A stretch of 64,000 bases of DNA from Tepidicella baoligensis. Lineage in GTDB: Bacteria > Pseudomonadota > Gammaproteobacteria > Burkholderiales > Burkholderiaceae_C. Positions 1 through 7,190 of this stretch are shown one piece after another. Where the stretch lies: assembly GCF_013432195.1 (NCBI RefSeq), contig NZ_JACCDB010000001.1:62001-126000 (forward strand), read 5' to 3'. A program made the translations under genes and the position numbers. The notes under the pieces are model-generated. The model was not told where the DNA came from and did no database searches. It saw only the letters and a program-made list of their open reading frames with translations. The first letter of the stretch is position 1. Each line of letters starts with the position of its first letter.

Positions 1-485
1 CCCGCTGCCAGCAGCGCTGCACCGTGCGACGGTGGCTGACCACACCGGCTACCGGTCTGGTGCTGCTACAGCTGGCCGAGACCTTGTGGCACATGACACC
101 CACCAGCGCCGACTTCACGCGGCGCGCAGCCCGGCAACGGCTGGCGCGCTGGCACCGCAAGCTGCACCGGCTGCTGACAGACCAATCCGGTGGCGCCATC
201 GACCTGGCGAGCCTGCATGAGGCCCGCTTGCTGGCCAAGCGATTGCGCTACGGCAGCGAAGCCCTGGCCAGCGCCATGGCACGCAAACACCAGCGTGAAA
301 CCGCGCGCTGGCTCGCCGAAGCCACCGAATGGCAAACCCGCATCGGGCAAGCCCGGGACGCCTGGCAAGCCGGGGCTTGCCTCGAGCAGGTCGGAGCCTC
401 GGAAAAACAGGTGTACTTCCTGCGGGGCATTGGAGCCTGCATGGACCGCCATGCCCAGGCCCTGGCGCGGCGCACCCCGTCCTAG
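1..485 (+). CDS. CHAD-domain protein, C-terminal part (cut by left edge)
   Basis: The reading frame is open from the left edge to a TAG stop at 483-485, so this is the 3' end of a larger gene. The visible part has the basic, histidine-rich helices of CHAD domains, with the typical run RLLAKRLRYGSEAL near the middle. CHAD domains bind polyphosphate-like polyanions and are often fused to CYTH triphosphatase domains; whether a CYTH part exists lies outside the window. The gene converges on the ABC permease gene ending at 501, with 15 nt between the two stops. I see no catalytic residues in this fragment, so its biochemical role stays open. Confidence 0.7.
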   Translation, partial: RCQQRCTVRRWLTTPATGLVLLQLAETLWHMTPTSADFTRRAARQRLARWHRKLHRLLTDQSGGAIDLASLHEARLLAKRLRYGSEALASAMARKHQRETARWLAEATEWQTRIGQARDAWQAGACLEQVGASEKQVYFLRGIGACMDRHAQALARRTPS

Positions 486-500
486 ACTGGATACGGCGGC

Positions 501-1352
501 TCAGCGCGTCAGCCAGCGCCGGGTCGTGTGGCTGGTGGCATCGACCAACGCCACCATCAGCAGCATGGCGGCCAGCACGGTGGCGGTTTTATCGATCTGG
601 AACAGCCCCATGTGGAAAGCCAACAGTTGACCCAGCCCTCCGGCGCCCACCACCCCGAGAATGGCGGCGGCGCGGATGTTGTTCTCCCAACGGTACAAGG
701 TGTAGCTCAGGAGTTGAGGCAAGACCTGGGGCAGTGTGGCATAGAGAAACACCCGCCCGTTGCCCACGCCCTGGATCCGCAGGGCGTCACCGGGGCCGGA
801 AGGGGCGTTCTCGATCGCTTCGGCAAAGAGCCGCCCCAGCACACCGGTGGTGTGCAAGGCCAGCGCCAGCGTACCGGCAAAAGGCCCCAGACCGGCTGAG
901 ATGAGCAGCAGGGCCGCCCACACCAGTTCGGGTATGGAGCGCAGCGCATTGAGCAGCCAGCGGGTGAGGCCCCGCGCCCAGGCGGCATCGCCCGCGTGCA
1001 GGCGGCTGCCCGGCAAGGCCAGCGCCAGCCCGCCGACGGCAGCGAGCACCGTGCCCAGCAAGGACATGGCCAGCGTTTCCCACGCGCCCACCGCCACTTT
1101 CTGCACGAAAGGCGCCGACAGATCGGGCGGGAAAAACTCGCCCACGAAACGGCCCATGCTGCGCAACGCATCCAGGGACAGGAATTCGGCCCACTGCAGG
1201 TCGAGTGACCAGAAACTGGCCACCACCAGCACCAGCACACCCAGGGTGAACCAGCAAGCCTTGCAACGCGCGTCCAACAGAGGCGGCGGCAGGCGGTAAG
1301 GTGGATTGGCGGCCTGGGGCCGGGTGGGTAGAGGATTCGGCGGCAGGGTCAT
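501..1352 (-). CDS. PhnE-type ABC permease, second copy (putative selenium importer)
   Basis: This 283-residue inner-membrane protein has about six hydrophobic segments and the binding-protein-dependent permease signature (the EAIENAP..GDALRIQG stretch and the ILGVVGAGGLGQLL loop) of PhnE/PtxC-type permeases. It should form half of the transmembrane channel. It is the last gene of a leftward operon: binding protein (start 3931), ATPase, permease 1, permease 2, with only 3 nt between the two permease genes. Many PhnE systems have one permease gene; two paralogues suggest a heterodimer. The family handles phosphonate, phosphite and related oxyanions. The neighbouring selD and SenB-type genes make a selenium oxyanion the more likely substrate here, which is inference from context. 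Confidence 0.82.
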   Translation of the reverse strand: MTLPPNPLPTRPQAANPPYRLPPPLLDARCKACWFTLGVLVLVVASFWSLDLQWAEFLSLDALRSMGRFVGEFFPPDLSAPFVQKVAVGAWETLAMSLLGTVLAAVGGLALALPGSRLHAGDAAWARGLTRWLLNALRSIPELVWAALLLISAGLGPFAGTLALALHTTGVLGRLFAEAIENAPSGPGDALRIQGVGNGRVFLYATLPQVLPQLLSYTLYRWENNIRAAAILGVVGAGGLGQLLAFHMGLFQIDKTATVLAAMLLMVALVDATSHTTRRWLTR

Positions 1353-1355
1353 GGT

Positions 1356-2207
1356 TCAGCTCAGGGCCTTTCTCAACCAACCACTCACCCGGTCGGCCAG
1401 TGCCACCAGCAGAATGAAGACGATCAGCAGGGTCGCCACCTCGCCGCCGTTGAACATTTTCATGGAATTGTCGAGTTGCTGGCCCAGCCCACCCGCGCCC
1501 ACAAACCCGAGCACCACCGATGAGCGGATGGCGCATTCCCAGCGGTAGACGGTGTAGCTGGTGAGTTCGGCGGCGTTGGTGGGCAACAGGCCATAGCAGA
1601 AAGCCTGCAGGCGGCCACTGCCATTGCGCAGCAGCGTTTCGGTGGCATGGGTTTCGCCGCTTTCCAAAATCTCGCCGTACACCTTGCCCAGCATGCCCCC
1701 GTAGGTGAGCGCGATGGCCAGCACACCGGCGGTGGGGCCCAGCCCCACCACGCGAACGAACACCAGCGCCCACACCAGCTCGGGGATGCTGCGCAGCACG
1801 ATCAGCAGCCAGCGCACCGCCTGCCGCAACCAGAATGGCCCACGCGCCATGCGGCCCGACAGGGCAGAAATGGACAGCACGCGGGTGTTGAGCAGGGTCA
1901 GCGGGATGGCCACCAACAACGCCAGGGTGACCCCGGCGGTGGCCATGGCCACGGTGCGCCAGGTTTCACGCACCACCATGGCCATGAATTCGGCGTCGTG
2001 GGCCAGCGGCCAGAAACTGCCGATGAAACGGGCCGTCACACGCAGGTTGTCGGGCTCCAGAAACACCCAGGGCCGGAATTCGGTGGCCACCAGCAACGGC
2101 CACATCAGCACGGCGGCAGCGCCCATCCAGAACAGCCGACCCAGCCACGCCGGATCCCGCGAGGGAGGTCGACGCAGGGCAGCAACGGAACGCGAGGACA
2201 GGCTCAT
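1356..2207 (-). CDS. PhnE-type ABC permease, first copy
   Basis: A 283-residue multi-spanning permease of the PhnE family, with the cytoplasmic loop EILESGETHATETLLRNG and the VLGFVGAGGLGQQL motif that contact the ATPase. I chose the ATG at 2207 because it makes an ATGA overlap with the stop of the upstream ATPase gene; two codons further upstream there is only a TTG. It is clearly paralogous to the next permease, sharing the LRSIPELVWA block and the glycine-rich loop, so the pair probably arose by duplication and builds one channel. Substrate as for the operon: oxyanion import, with selenium favoured by context. Confidence 0.82.
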   Translation of the reverse strand: MSLSSRSVAALRRPPSRDPAWLGRLFWMGAAAVLMWPLLVATEFRPWVFLEPDNLRVTARFIGSFWPLAHDAEFMAMVVRETWRTVAMATAGVTLALLVAIPLTLLNTRVLSISALSGRMARGPFWLRQAVRWLLIVLRSIPELVWALVFVRVVGLGPTAGVLAIALTYGGMLGKVYGEILESGETHATETLLRNGSGRLQAFCYGLLPTNAAELTSYTVYRWECAIRSSVVLGFVGAGGLGQQLDNSMKMFNGGEVATLLIVFILLVALADRVSGWLRKALS

Positions 2208-3034
2208 CGGCAATGCATGGTCACGGGGGCGGGCACCGTCGGTGCGGCCACAGGCGGGGGTACGTCGCCGCGCAGTTCGTGCTCGTACTGTTCGTACAGG
2301 CGTGCCAGACGCTCGCGCGTGACCTGCGACGACGGCAAGTCGAAAACCACGGCCCCTTCACGCATGCCGACGACGCGCGGAAAGTGGGCGAGCGCCATGT
2401 CCACCTGGTGCAACGTAGCCACCAGCGTGACCCCTCGGGTCCGGGCTTCATCGGTGAGGGTCTGCATCGCCTGGCGGGCACGGGCCGGATCCAGGGCCGA
2501 CAAGGGCTCATCCACGAGCCAGAAGCGGGCCGGTGCGAGCAGCGCCCGCGCCAACCCGACGCGCTGACGCTCGCCCCCCGACAACCGATCGACCCGTTCG
2601 AACAGCTTGTCGCCCAGGTCGAAACGGTCCAGGGCCTCGAATGCGGCCGGGATATCGCTCGGATAGAACAGCGAGCGGATGCTGGCCCACAGGCTCATCG
2701 CCGGCAGCCGCGCGGCGAGCACCGACGTCACCACCCGCTGGCGCGGCGGCAGCGGCGGCACCTGCGGGGCCAGGAACAAGGTACCGCGCAGGCGCTGCAG
2801 AGCGCGACGCGGCAGGCGCCAGGGTTCCTGCCCGTCCAGCCGAAAAAGCCCCTGCCGGGGCGGCAAGCCACAAGCCAGCACCTGCAGCAGGGTGGTCTTG
2901 CCGGCCCCGGAGGGGCCGATCACGGCCACCTGCTCGCCCGATGCCACCCGCAGACCAACCCGGCGCAAGGCCGGGGCGGTGCCCACGCGAGCGGCGGGGT
3001 GAACCGCCGTCAGGTCTTGCAGTTCGATGTTCAA
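2204..3034 (-). CDS. PhnC-type ABC transporter ATPase
   Basis: This 276-residue nucleotide-binding subunit has the Walker A motif GPSGAGKTT at residues 40-48, the ABC signature LSGGERQ at 151-157 and the Walker B stretch FWLVDEP at 171-177. It would drive import through the two PhnE-type permeases encoded just downstream. The start appears to be a TTG at 3034, since no ATG lies in frame nearby; an AAAGG about 9 nt upstream can serve as ribosome-binding site. It sits 18 nt after the binding-protein gene and overlaps the first permease gene by 4 nt. The fold and role are clear; the substrate is inferred from the neighbours. Confidence 0.88.
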   Translation of the reverse strand: MNIELQDLTAVHPAARVGTAPALRRVGLRVASGEQVAVIGPSGAGKTTLLQVLACGLPPRQGLFRLDGQEPWRLPRRALQRLRGTLFLAPQVPPLPPRQRVVTSVLAARLPAMSLWASIRSLFYPSDIPAAFEALDRFDLGDKLFERVDRLSGGERQRVGLARALLAPARFWLVDEPLSALDPARARQAMQTLTDEARTRGVTLVATLHQVDMALAHFPRVVGMREGAVVFDLPSSQVTRERLARLYEQYEHELRGDVPPPVAAPTVPAPVTMHCR

Positions 3035-3052
3035 ACGCGCAGACCTTTGGGA

Positions 3053-3931
3053 TCAGAGCAGACCAGCGCTGCGGGCAGCGGCTTCCAGCCCCTTGTAGTT
3101 TTCGGGCTGGGTCGGTACGTAGCGCGTGGCGCGGTTCAGGCGCAGGATTTCCGCATGCTCGGGGTTCGCCGGATCGAGCGCCAGCAGGGCATTGCGGATG
3201 CGTTGCTGCAGTTCGACCGGCATGTCGGCATGCACCGACCAGTTGTAATTGAAGAACGGGGGCGTGGTGTAGAACACATCGACTTCACGCGTGTCCACCT
3301 TGTTTTCCTGGACGAACTTGCGCCAGACCGTGATGTCGAGCGCGGCCGCATCGACCCGGCCGCTGACCACCGAGGCGATGGTGGCGTCGTGGGCGCCGCT
3401 GAAGGCCACGCGCCGGAAGTCGCGTTCGGGCTCGATACCGGCTTGCAACAGAAAGCTGCGCGGCATCAGATGGCCCGAGGTGCTGCTGGCCGAGCCGAAT
3501 GAGACCTGCTTACCCTTCAGGTCGGCCAGGGTCTTGATGCCCGAATCGGTCTTGGCAATGAACACCGACTGGAAACGCGTGTCCTCCTCGCGCTGCGCCA
3601 ACGGCACGATCTTGCCGCCCGAACGGCGATTGGCCTGCACATGGGTAAACCCCCCGAACCAGACGAGATCGACCCGCTTGTTGACCAGCGCCTCGACTGC
3701 GGCGGGGTAGTCGTTGACGGGGTTGAACTCCACCTTCATGCCGAGCTGGCGCTCCAGATACGAGGCCAGCGGCGTGAACTTGCGCACCTGCTCGGTGGCG
3801 GCCTCTTCAGGGATGGTGGTGACACGAAGAACGGTCTGCGCCTGCGCCCACCCGCTGACGCCCAGGGCCAGCGCCAGACCGGCCCCGATCAGGGTGCGGC
3901 GGCTTGCGGAATGCTTGATGAAAGAAAGCAT
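3053..3931 (-). CDS. PhnD-family periplasmic binding protein, putative selenium oxyanion receptor
   Basis: A 292-residue exported protein with an N-terminal signal sequence ending near GWAQA. The mature part follows the PhnD pattern: TTIPEEAATEQ, then PLASYLERQLGMKVEF, then DLVWFGGFTHVQA and LKGKQVSFGSASSTSGHLMPR. The ATG at 3931 is preceded by GGAG at a good distance; the frame stays open further upstream but that part does not look like protein. From memory, NCBI keeps a PhnD-like subfamily named as a putative selenate ABC transporter binding protein because it travels with selD and the SenB-type glycosyltransferase. This gene sits exactly in that setting, divergent from both. Phosphonate or phosphite binding remains the alternative. 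Confidence 0.8.
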   Translation of the reverse strand: MLSFIKHSASRRTLIGAGLALALGVSGWAQAQTVLRVTTIPEEAATEQVRKFTPLASYLERQLGMKVEFNPVNDYPAAVEALVNKRVDLVWFGGFTHVQANRRSGGKIVPLAQREEDTRFQSVFIAKTDSGIKTLADLKGKQVSFGSASSTSGHLMPRSFLLQAGIEPERDFRRVAFSGAHDATIASVVSGRVDAAALDITVWRKFVQENKVDTREVDVFYTTPPFFNYNWSVHADMPVELQQRIRNALLALDPANPEHAEILRLNRATRYVPTQPENYKGLEAAARSAGLL

Positions 3932-4197
3932 GAATACTCCGAAAAAGGAAACGGTGGAACTGATGAAGGGAATTCCGGGTGCGATTAAAACGCAAAACGC
4001 ATGGGCCCTGCGGCGACGGGGCAAGACTTGGCCCCTTGGCTTGGGGATCGCAGTACTTGACCTCGACCACATGCCCCACAAGGGCAGGCTCAATTCGGGG
4101 ACACTCAATTTGGGAACATCCATCACCTGCAGTGACCCCGCCAGCGCATCGGCATACGCGCGCAGCCACCGCAGGGTGGTCATCAGGTTCGGTCAGA
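3932..4197. promoter_or_regulatory. Divergent intergenic region between importer operon and senB-selD
   Basis: These 266 nt separate the starts of the leftward importer operon and the rightward senB-selD pair and must hold both promoters. The clearest structure is an imperfect tandem repeat: CTCAATTCGGGGACA at 4089-4103 is followed directly by CTCAATTTGGGAACA at 4104-4118 (13 of 15 positions equal). This could be a regulator's direct-repeat site. I find no convincing -35/-10 pair and no clear Pho-box array, which speaks mildly against ordinary phosphate control. Confidence 0.4.
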
Positions 4198-5232
4198 ATG
4201 TCCGTCATGGCTTTCCAAGCGCCCCCACCCTCCGTGTGCATCGTCACGCCAGCGTTGGCCGACGCGAACAACGGCAACTGGCAGACGGCACGCCGATGGG
4301 CGCGCATGCTCGGTTCAGTGTACCGGGTACGTCTGGTGCGTGAGTGGCCGGACAACGAGCGCTTGGCCTCGCAAGACGGCCTGATGCTGGCGTTGCACGC
4401 GCGGCGCTCGGCGGCATCGGTGGCGGCATGGGCGCAAAAGCACCCCGATCGACCGCTGGTGCTGACGCTCACCGGCACCGACCTGTACCGCGACATCGCG
4501 CACGACCCCCAGGCGCAGCACTCGCTGGCCGTGGCCGACCGCCTGGTCGTGCTGCAGGAAGCCGGGGCCGACCAGCTGCCGCCAGGGCTGCGCGACCGTT
4601 GCCGCGTGGTGTTCCAGTCCAGCACCACGCGCCAGGCGCTGCCCAAGACCTCCAGGCATCTGCGGGTGGTGGTGGTCGGCCACCTGCGTGAAGAAAAGTC
4701 GCCGCAAACGGTGTTCGACATCGCCCGCCGCCTGCGGCCGCAGGACGGCATCCGGATCGATCACCTGGGCCATGCCCTGGACCCCGCGCTGGGCGAGGAG
4801 GCCCAGGCCACGGCCCGGGCCTGCCCGCATTACCGCTGGCTCGGCGGTGTGCCCCATACCCAGGCGCGCGAGCGCATCCAGCGTGCCCATGTGCTGCTGC
4901 ACCCGAGCCGCATGGAAGGCGGGGCGCATGTGATCATGGAGGCCGTGACCAGCGGCACGGCCGTGCTGGCCTCGAACGTGCCGGGCAATGTGGGCATGCT
5001 GGGGTGCGATTACGCCGGCTTTTTCCCCTGGGGCGACGTGACCGCGGCCTGCACCCTGCTGCGCCAGTGCCGCGACAGCCTCGGCGAGCACATCCCCCCA
5101 CAGCCATCCCTGCTGCGCCATTTGCTTGCACAATGTCGTTCGAGAGCGCCCCTGTTTGCCCCTGCGGCAGAAGCCCGGGCCCTGCAGTCCGTGCTGGCTG
5201 AAGCCCTGTGTTGGAAACCCGTGGCGGTGTGA
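4198..5232 (+). CDS. senB: SenB-type selenosugar synthase (GT-B glycosyltransferase)
   Basis: About 344 residues. The N-terminus carries VCIVTPALADANNGNWQTA followed by RRWARML, the hallmark of the glycosyltransferase subfamily that co-occurs with selD (TIGR04348, as I recall). The C-terminal half has the GT4-type donor-site pattern LLHPSRMEGGAHVIMEAV and a later VPGNVGMLG. SenB couples selenophosphate with a UDP-sugar to make a selenosugar, the first dedicated step to selenoneine. The next gene is selD, which supplies selenophosphate, 43 nt downstream on the same strand. Two ATGs (4198 and 4207) are possible; neither has a strong ribosome-binding site. No senA (EgtB-like selenoneine synthase) is in the window, so the final product is not settled here. 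Confidence 0.78.
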   Translation: MSVMAFQAPPPSVCIVTPALADANNGNWQTARRWARMLGSVYRVRLVREWPDNERLASQDGLMLALHARRSAASVAAWAQKHPDRPLVLTLTGTDLYRDIAHDPQAQHSLAVADRLVVLQEAGADQLPPGLRDRCRVVFQSSTTRQALPKTSRHLRVVVVGHLREEKSPQTVFDIARRLRPQDGIRIDHLGHALDPALGEEAQATARACPHYRWLGGVPHTQARERIQRAHVLLHPSRMEGGAHVIMEAVTSGTAVLASNVPGNVGMLGCDYAGFFPWGDVTAACTLLRQCRDSLGEHIPPQPSLLRHLLAQCRSRAPLFAPAAEARALQSVLAEALCWKPVAV

Positions 5233-5275
5233 AATTCACTGCCCTCTTGAACGCACCTGTGAACGCCCCAAAACC

Positions 5276-6352
5276 ATGAATGCACCCACTTCCGCTGCCC
5301 AGGTCGCCGCGCCCCGCCTGACCAGCCTGTCCCACGGGGGCGGCTGTGGCTGCAAGATCGCCCCGGGTGTGCTGAGCGAAATCCTCAAGGGCACATCCGC
5401 GATGCCCATTCCGCCCCAGTTGCTGGTGGGCATCGAGACGGCGGATGACGCCGCCGTCTACCAGCTCAACGACGAGCAGGCGCTGATCGCGACGACCGAC
5501 TTTTTCATGCCCATCGTGGATGACCCCTTCGATTTCGGCCGCATCGCCGCCACCAACGCCATTAGCGACGTCTACGCCATGGGGGGCACGCCGATCATGG
5601 CGCTGGCGCTGGTGGGCATGCCGGTGAGCGTGCTGCCGGTCGAAACCATCCGCCAGATTCTGGAAGGCGGCCAGGCCATCTGCCGCGAGGCGGGCATCCC
5701 GATCGCGGGCGGCCACACCATCGACTCGGTGGAGCCCATCTACGGGCTGGTGGCCCTTGGGCTGGTGCACCCCAAGCGGGTCAAGCGCAATGCCGACGCC
5801 CGCGTGGGCGATCGCCTGGTGCTGGGCAAGCCGCTGGGGGTGGGGGTGCTGTCGGCCGCGCTCAAAAAAGACGCGCTGAGCCCCGAGGGCTACACGCAAA
5901 TGATCGCCCACACCACGAAACTCAACACCCCGGGCCCGGAACTGGCTGCGCTGGACGGTGTGCATGCCCTGACCGATGTGACCGGCTTTGGCCTGGCGGG
6001 CCATGCGCTGGAAATGGCGCGTGGGGCCAACGCCTGCATCCAGCTCGAGATGGACCGCATCCCCCTGATCGATGGGGTGCGCGAGCTGGCCAGCCGTGGC
6101 ATGGTAACGGGAGCCTCGGGTCGCAATTGGGCGGCCTATGGCCACGAAGCGGGCTTGGGACATGGCCGGGATGCCATCGATCAGGCGCTGCTGACCGACC
6201 CGCAGACCAGCGGCGGCTTGCTCGTGGCCTGTGCCCCCGAGGCGGTGGATGCGGTGCTGGCGGTGTTCCAACGACACGGCTTTGCAGCAGCGGCCGAGAT
6301 CGGAGAAATCACAGCGGCCAGCGCCGACGGCCGCCGTCTCCTGGTTCGCTGA
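5276..6352 (+). CDS. selD: Selenide, water dikinase (selenophosphate synthetase)
   Basis: A 358-residue SelD that makes selenophosphate, AMP and phosphate from selenide and ATP. The catalytic loop SHGGGCGCKIAP at residues 19-30 places Cys24 and Lys27 at the positions of Escherichia coli Cys17 and Lys20; the protein uses cysteine, not selenocysteine. The AIR-synthase-like fold is visible in DDAAVYQLNDEQALIATTDFF, in the ATNAISDVYAMGG block and in LTDPQTSGGLL. It lies directly downstream of the SenB-type gene and is called senC in described selenoneine clusters. Selenophosphate can also feed selenocysteine or selenouridine synthesis; no selA, selB or mnmH is seen here. Confidence 0.93.
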   Translation: MNAPTSAAQVAAPRLTSLSHGGGCGCKIAPGVLSEILKGTSAMPIPPQLLVGIETADDAAVYQLNDEQALIATTDFFMPIVDDPFDFGRIAATNAISDVYAMGGTPIMALALVGMPVSVLPVETIRQILEGGQAICREAGIPIAGGHTIDSVEPIYGLVALGLVHPKRVKRNADARVGDRLVLGKPLGVGVLSAALKKDALSPEGYTQMIAHTTKLNTPGPELAALDGVHALTDVTGFGLAGHALEMARGANACIQLEMDRIPLIDGVRELASRGMVTGASGRNWAAYGHEAGLGHGRDAIDQALLTDPQTSGGLLVACAPEAVDAVLAVFQRHGFAAAAEIGEITAASADGRRLLVR

Positions 6353-6362
6353 GTCACACTCG

Positions 6363-7064
6363 CTAGAAACGCCCGGTGAAGCGGTAGCGCGACGCCGGGT
6401 GCCACATCGACGCGAAAGACGCCACCTGGCCCCTGGAATGCGTCTGGCGGTGCAGCACCAGACAGGGGTGTTCCGGGTTCATGCCGAGCAACTCGGCCAT
6501 CTCCCGCGCCGGAATGCAGGCCTCGATCTCGAAGCTCACCCCTTGCAGCGGCGCCACCCGCATCAGATAAGCGTTGGGCGTTTGGGTGGCAAAGTCCTGC
6601 GCCAGGTAGTCGGGCGCCACCTCGGGATTGACGTAGCGGTCTTCCACCTGGATGGGCTGCCCGTTTTCGAAGTGGACCACCACGGAATGGAACAGCGGCG
6701 CACCCGGCGACAGGCCGAACCGGCGTGCCAGGGCATGGTTCGCCCGAACCCGCTCCAGCCGGTGCAATTCGCTGCGGTGTCGGTGCCCGCGTGCGGCGAT
6801 CTCGTCGGCGATGTTGCGGATCTCCACCAGCGTGGACTGGTACTTCTGCTGCGCCACGTACGTCCCTGAGCCCTGCACCCGCTCGACGATCTGCTCGTCG
6901 CTGAGCTCACGGATGGCCCGGTTCACCGTCATGCGCGAGACACCGAAGGCCCGCGCCAGCGCTTCCTCGCCCGGAATGGCGTCGCCCTCCTTCCAGACAC
7001 CGGCGTGGATCTGCGCCAGCACGTGCTCCTTGATCTGCTGATAGGCCGGTATCGAAGCGGACAT
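6363..7064 (-). CDS. hutC: HutC, GntR-family repressor of histidine utilisation
   Basis: A 233-residue regulator of the GntR/HutC subfamily. Residues 1-75 form the winged helix-turn-helix (EEALARAFGVSRMTVNRAIRELSDEQIVERVQGSGTYV, broken here by the usual turn). The rest is a UTRA-type effector domain (PLFHSVVVHFENG, QVEDRYVNPEVAPDY, and PCLVLHRQTHS near the end). HutC normally represses hut genes and is released by urocanate. It is transcribed away from the hut genes and shares a 126-nt control region with the first of them, where a perfect palindrome overlaps the promoter. The gene ends 10 nt from the convergent selD stop. Confidence 0.92.
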   Translation of the reverse strand: MSASIPAYQQIKEHVLAQIHAGVWKEGDAIPGEEALARAFGVSRMTVNRAIRELSDEQIVERVQGSGTYVAQQKYQSTLVEIRNIADEIAARGHRHRSELHRLERVRANHALARRFGLSPGAPLFHSVVVHFENGQPIQVEDRYVNPEVAPDYLAQDFATQTPNAYLMRVAPLQGVSFEIEACIPAREMAELLGMNPEHPCLVLHRQTHSRGQVASFASMWHPASRYRFTGRF

Positions 7065-7102
7065 ATACGGGTTTTCACGGAGGGTTTCGACGCTTCATTG
7101 TA

Positions 7103-7141
7103 TTGACGTCCAGAAAAGATCCGCTCGATAATGTATATACA
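7103..7141 (+). promoter_or_regulatory. hut promoter with HutC-like operator
   Basis: A sigma-70 type promoter is readable on the plus strand: TTGACG at 7103-7108, an 18-nt spacer and GATAAT at 7127-7132. The perfect palindrome TGTATATACA at 7132-7141 begins at the last base of the -10 box and covers the likely transcription start, an ideal place for a repressor. A related half-site, TTGTATAGAT, lies at 7164-7173. The TGTATATACA form fits GntR/HutC-type operators. The first gene starts at 7191 after a strong GAGGAGA ribosome-binding site. Confidence 0.65.
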
Positions 7142-7190
7142 ATTTTTCAATATTCAATTTGATTTGTATAGATTTTCGAGGAGACCACTC

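Noticed and set aside
501-3931. Plain phosphonate importer (phnCDE) reading
   Set aside because: No phosphonate-degrading gene is near, while selD and the SenB-type gene are; kept only as the alternative.
3932-4183. 84-residue N-terminal extension of the PhnD-like receptor
   Set aside because: The ATG at 3931 has a good ribosome-binding site and begins a proper signal peptide; the upstream part would bury it.
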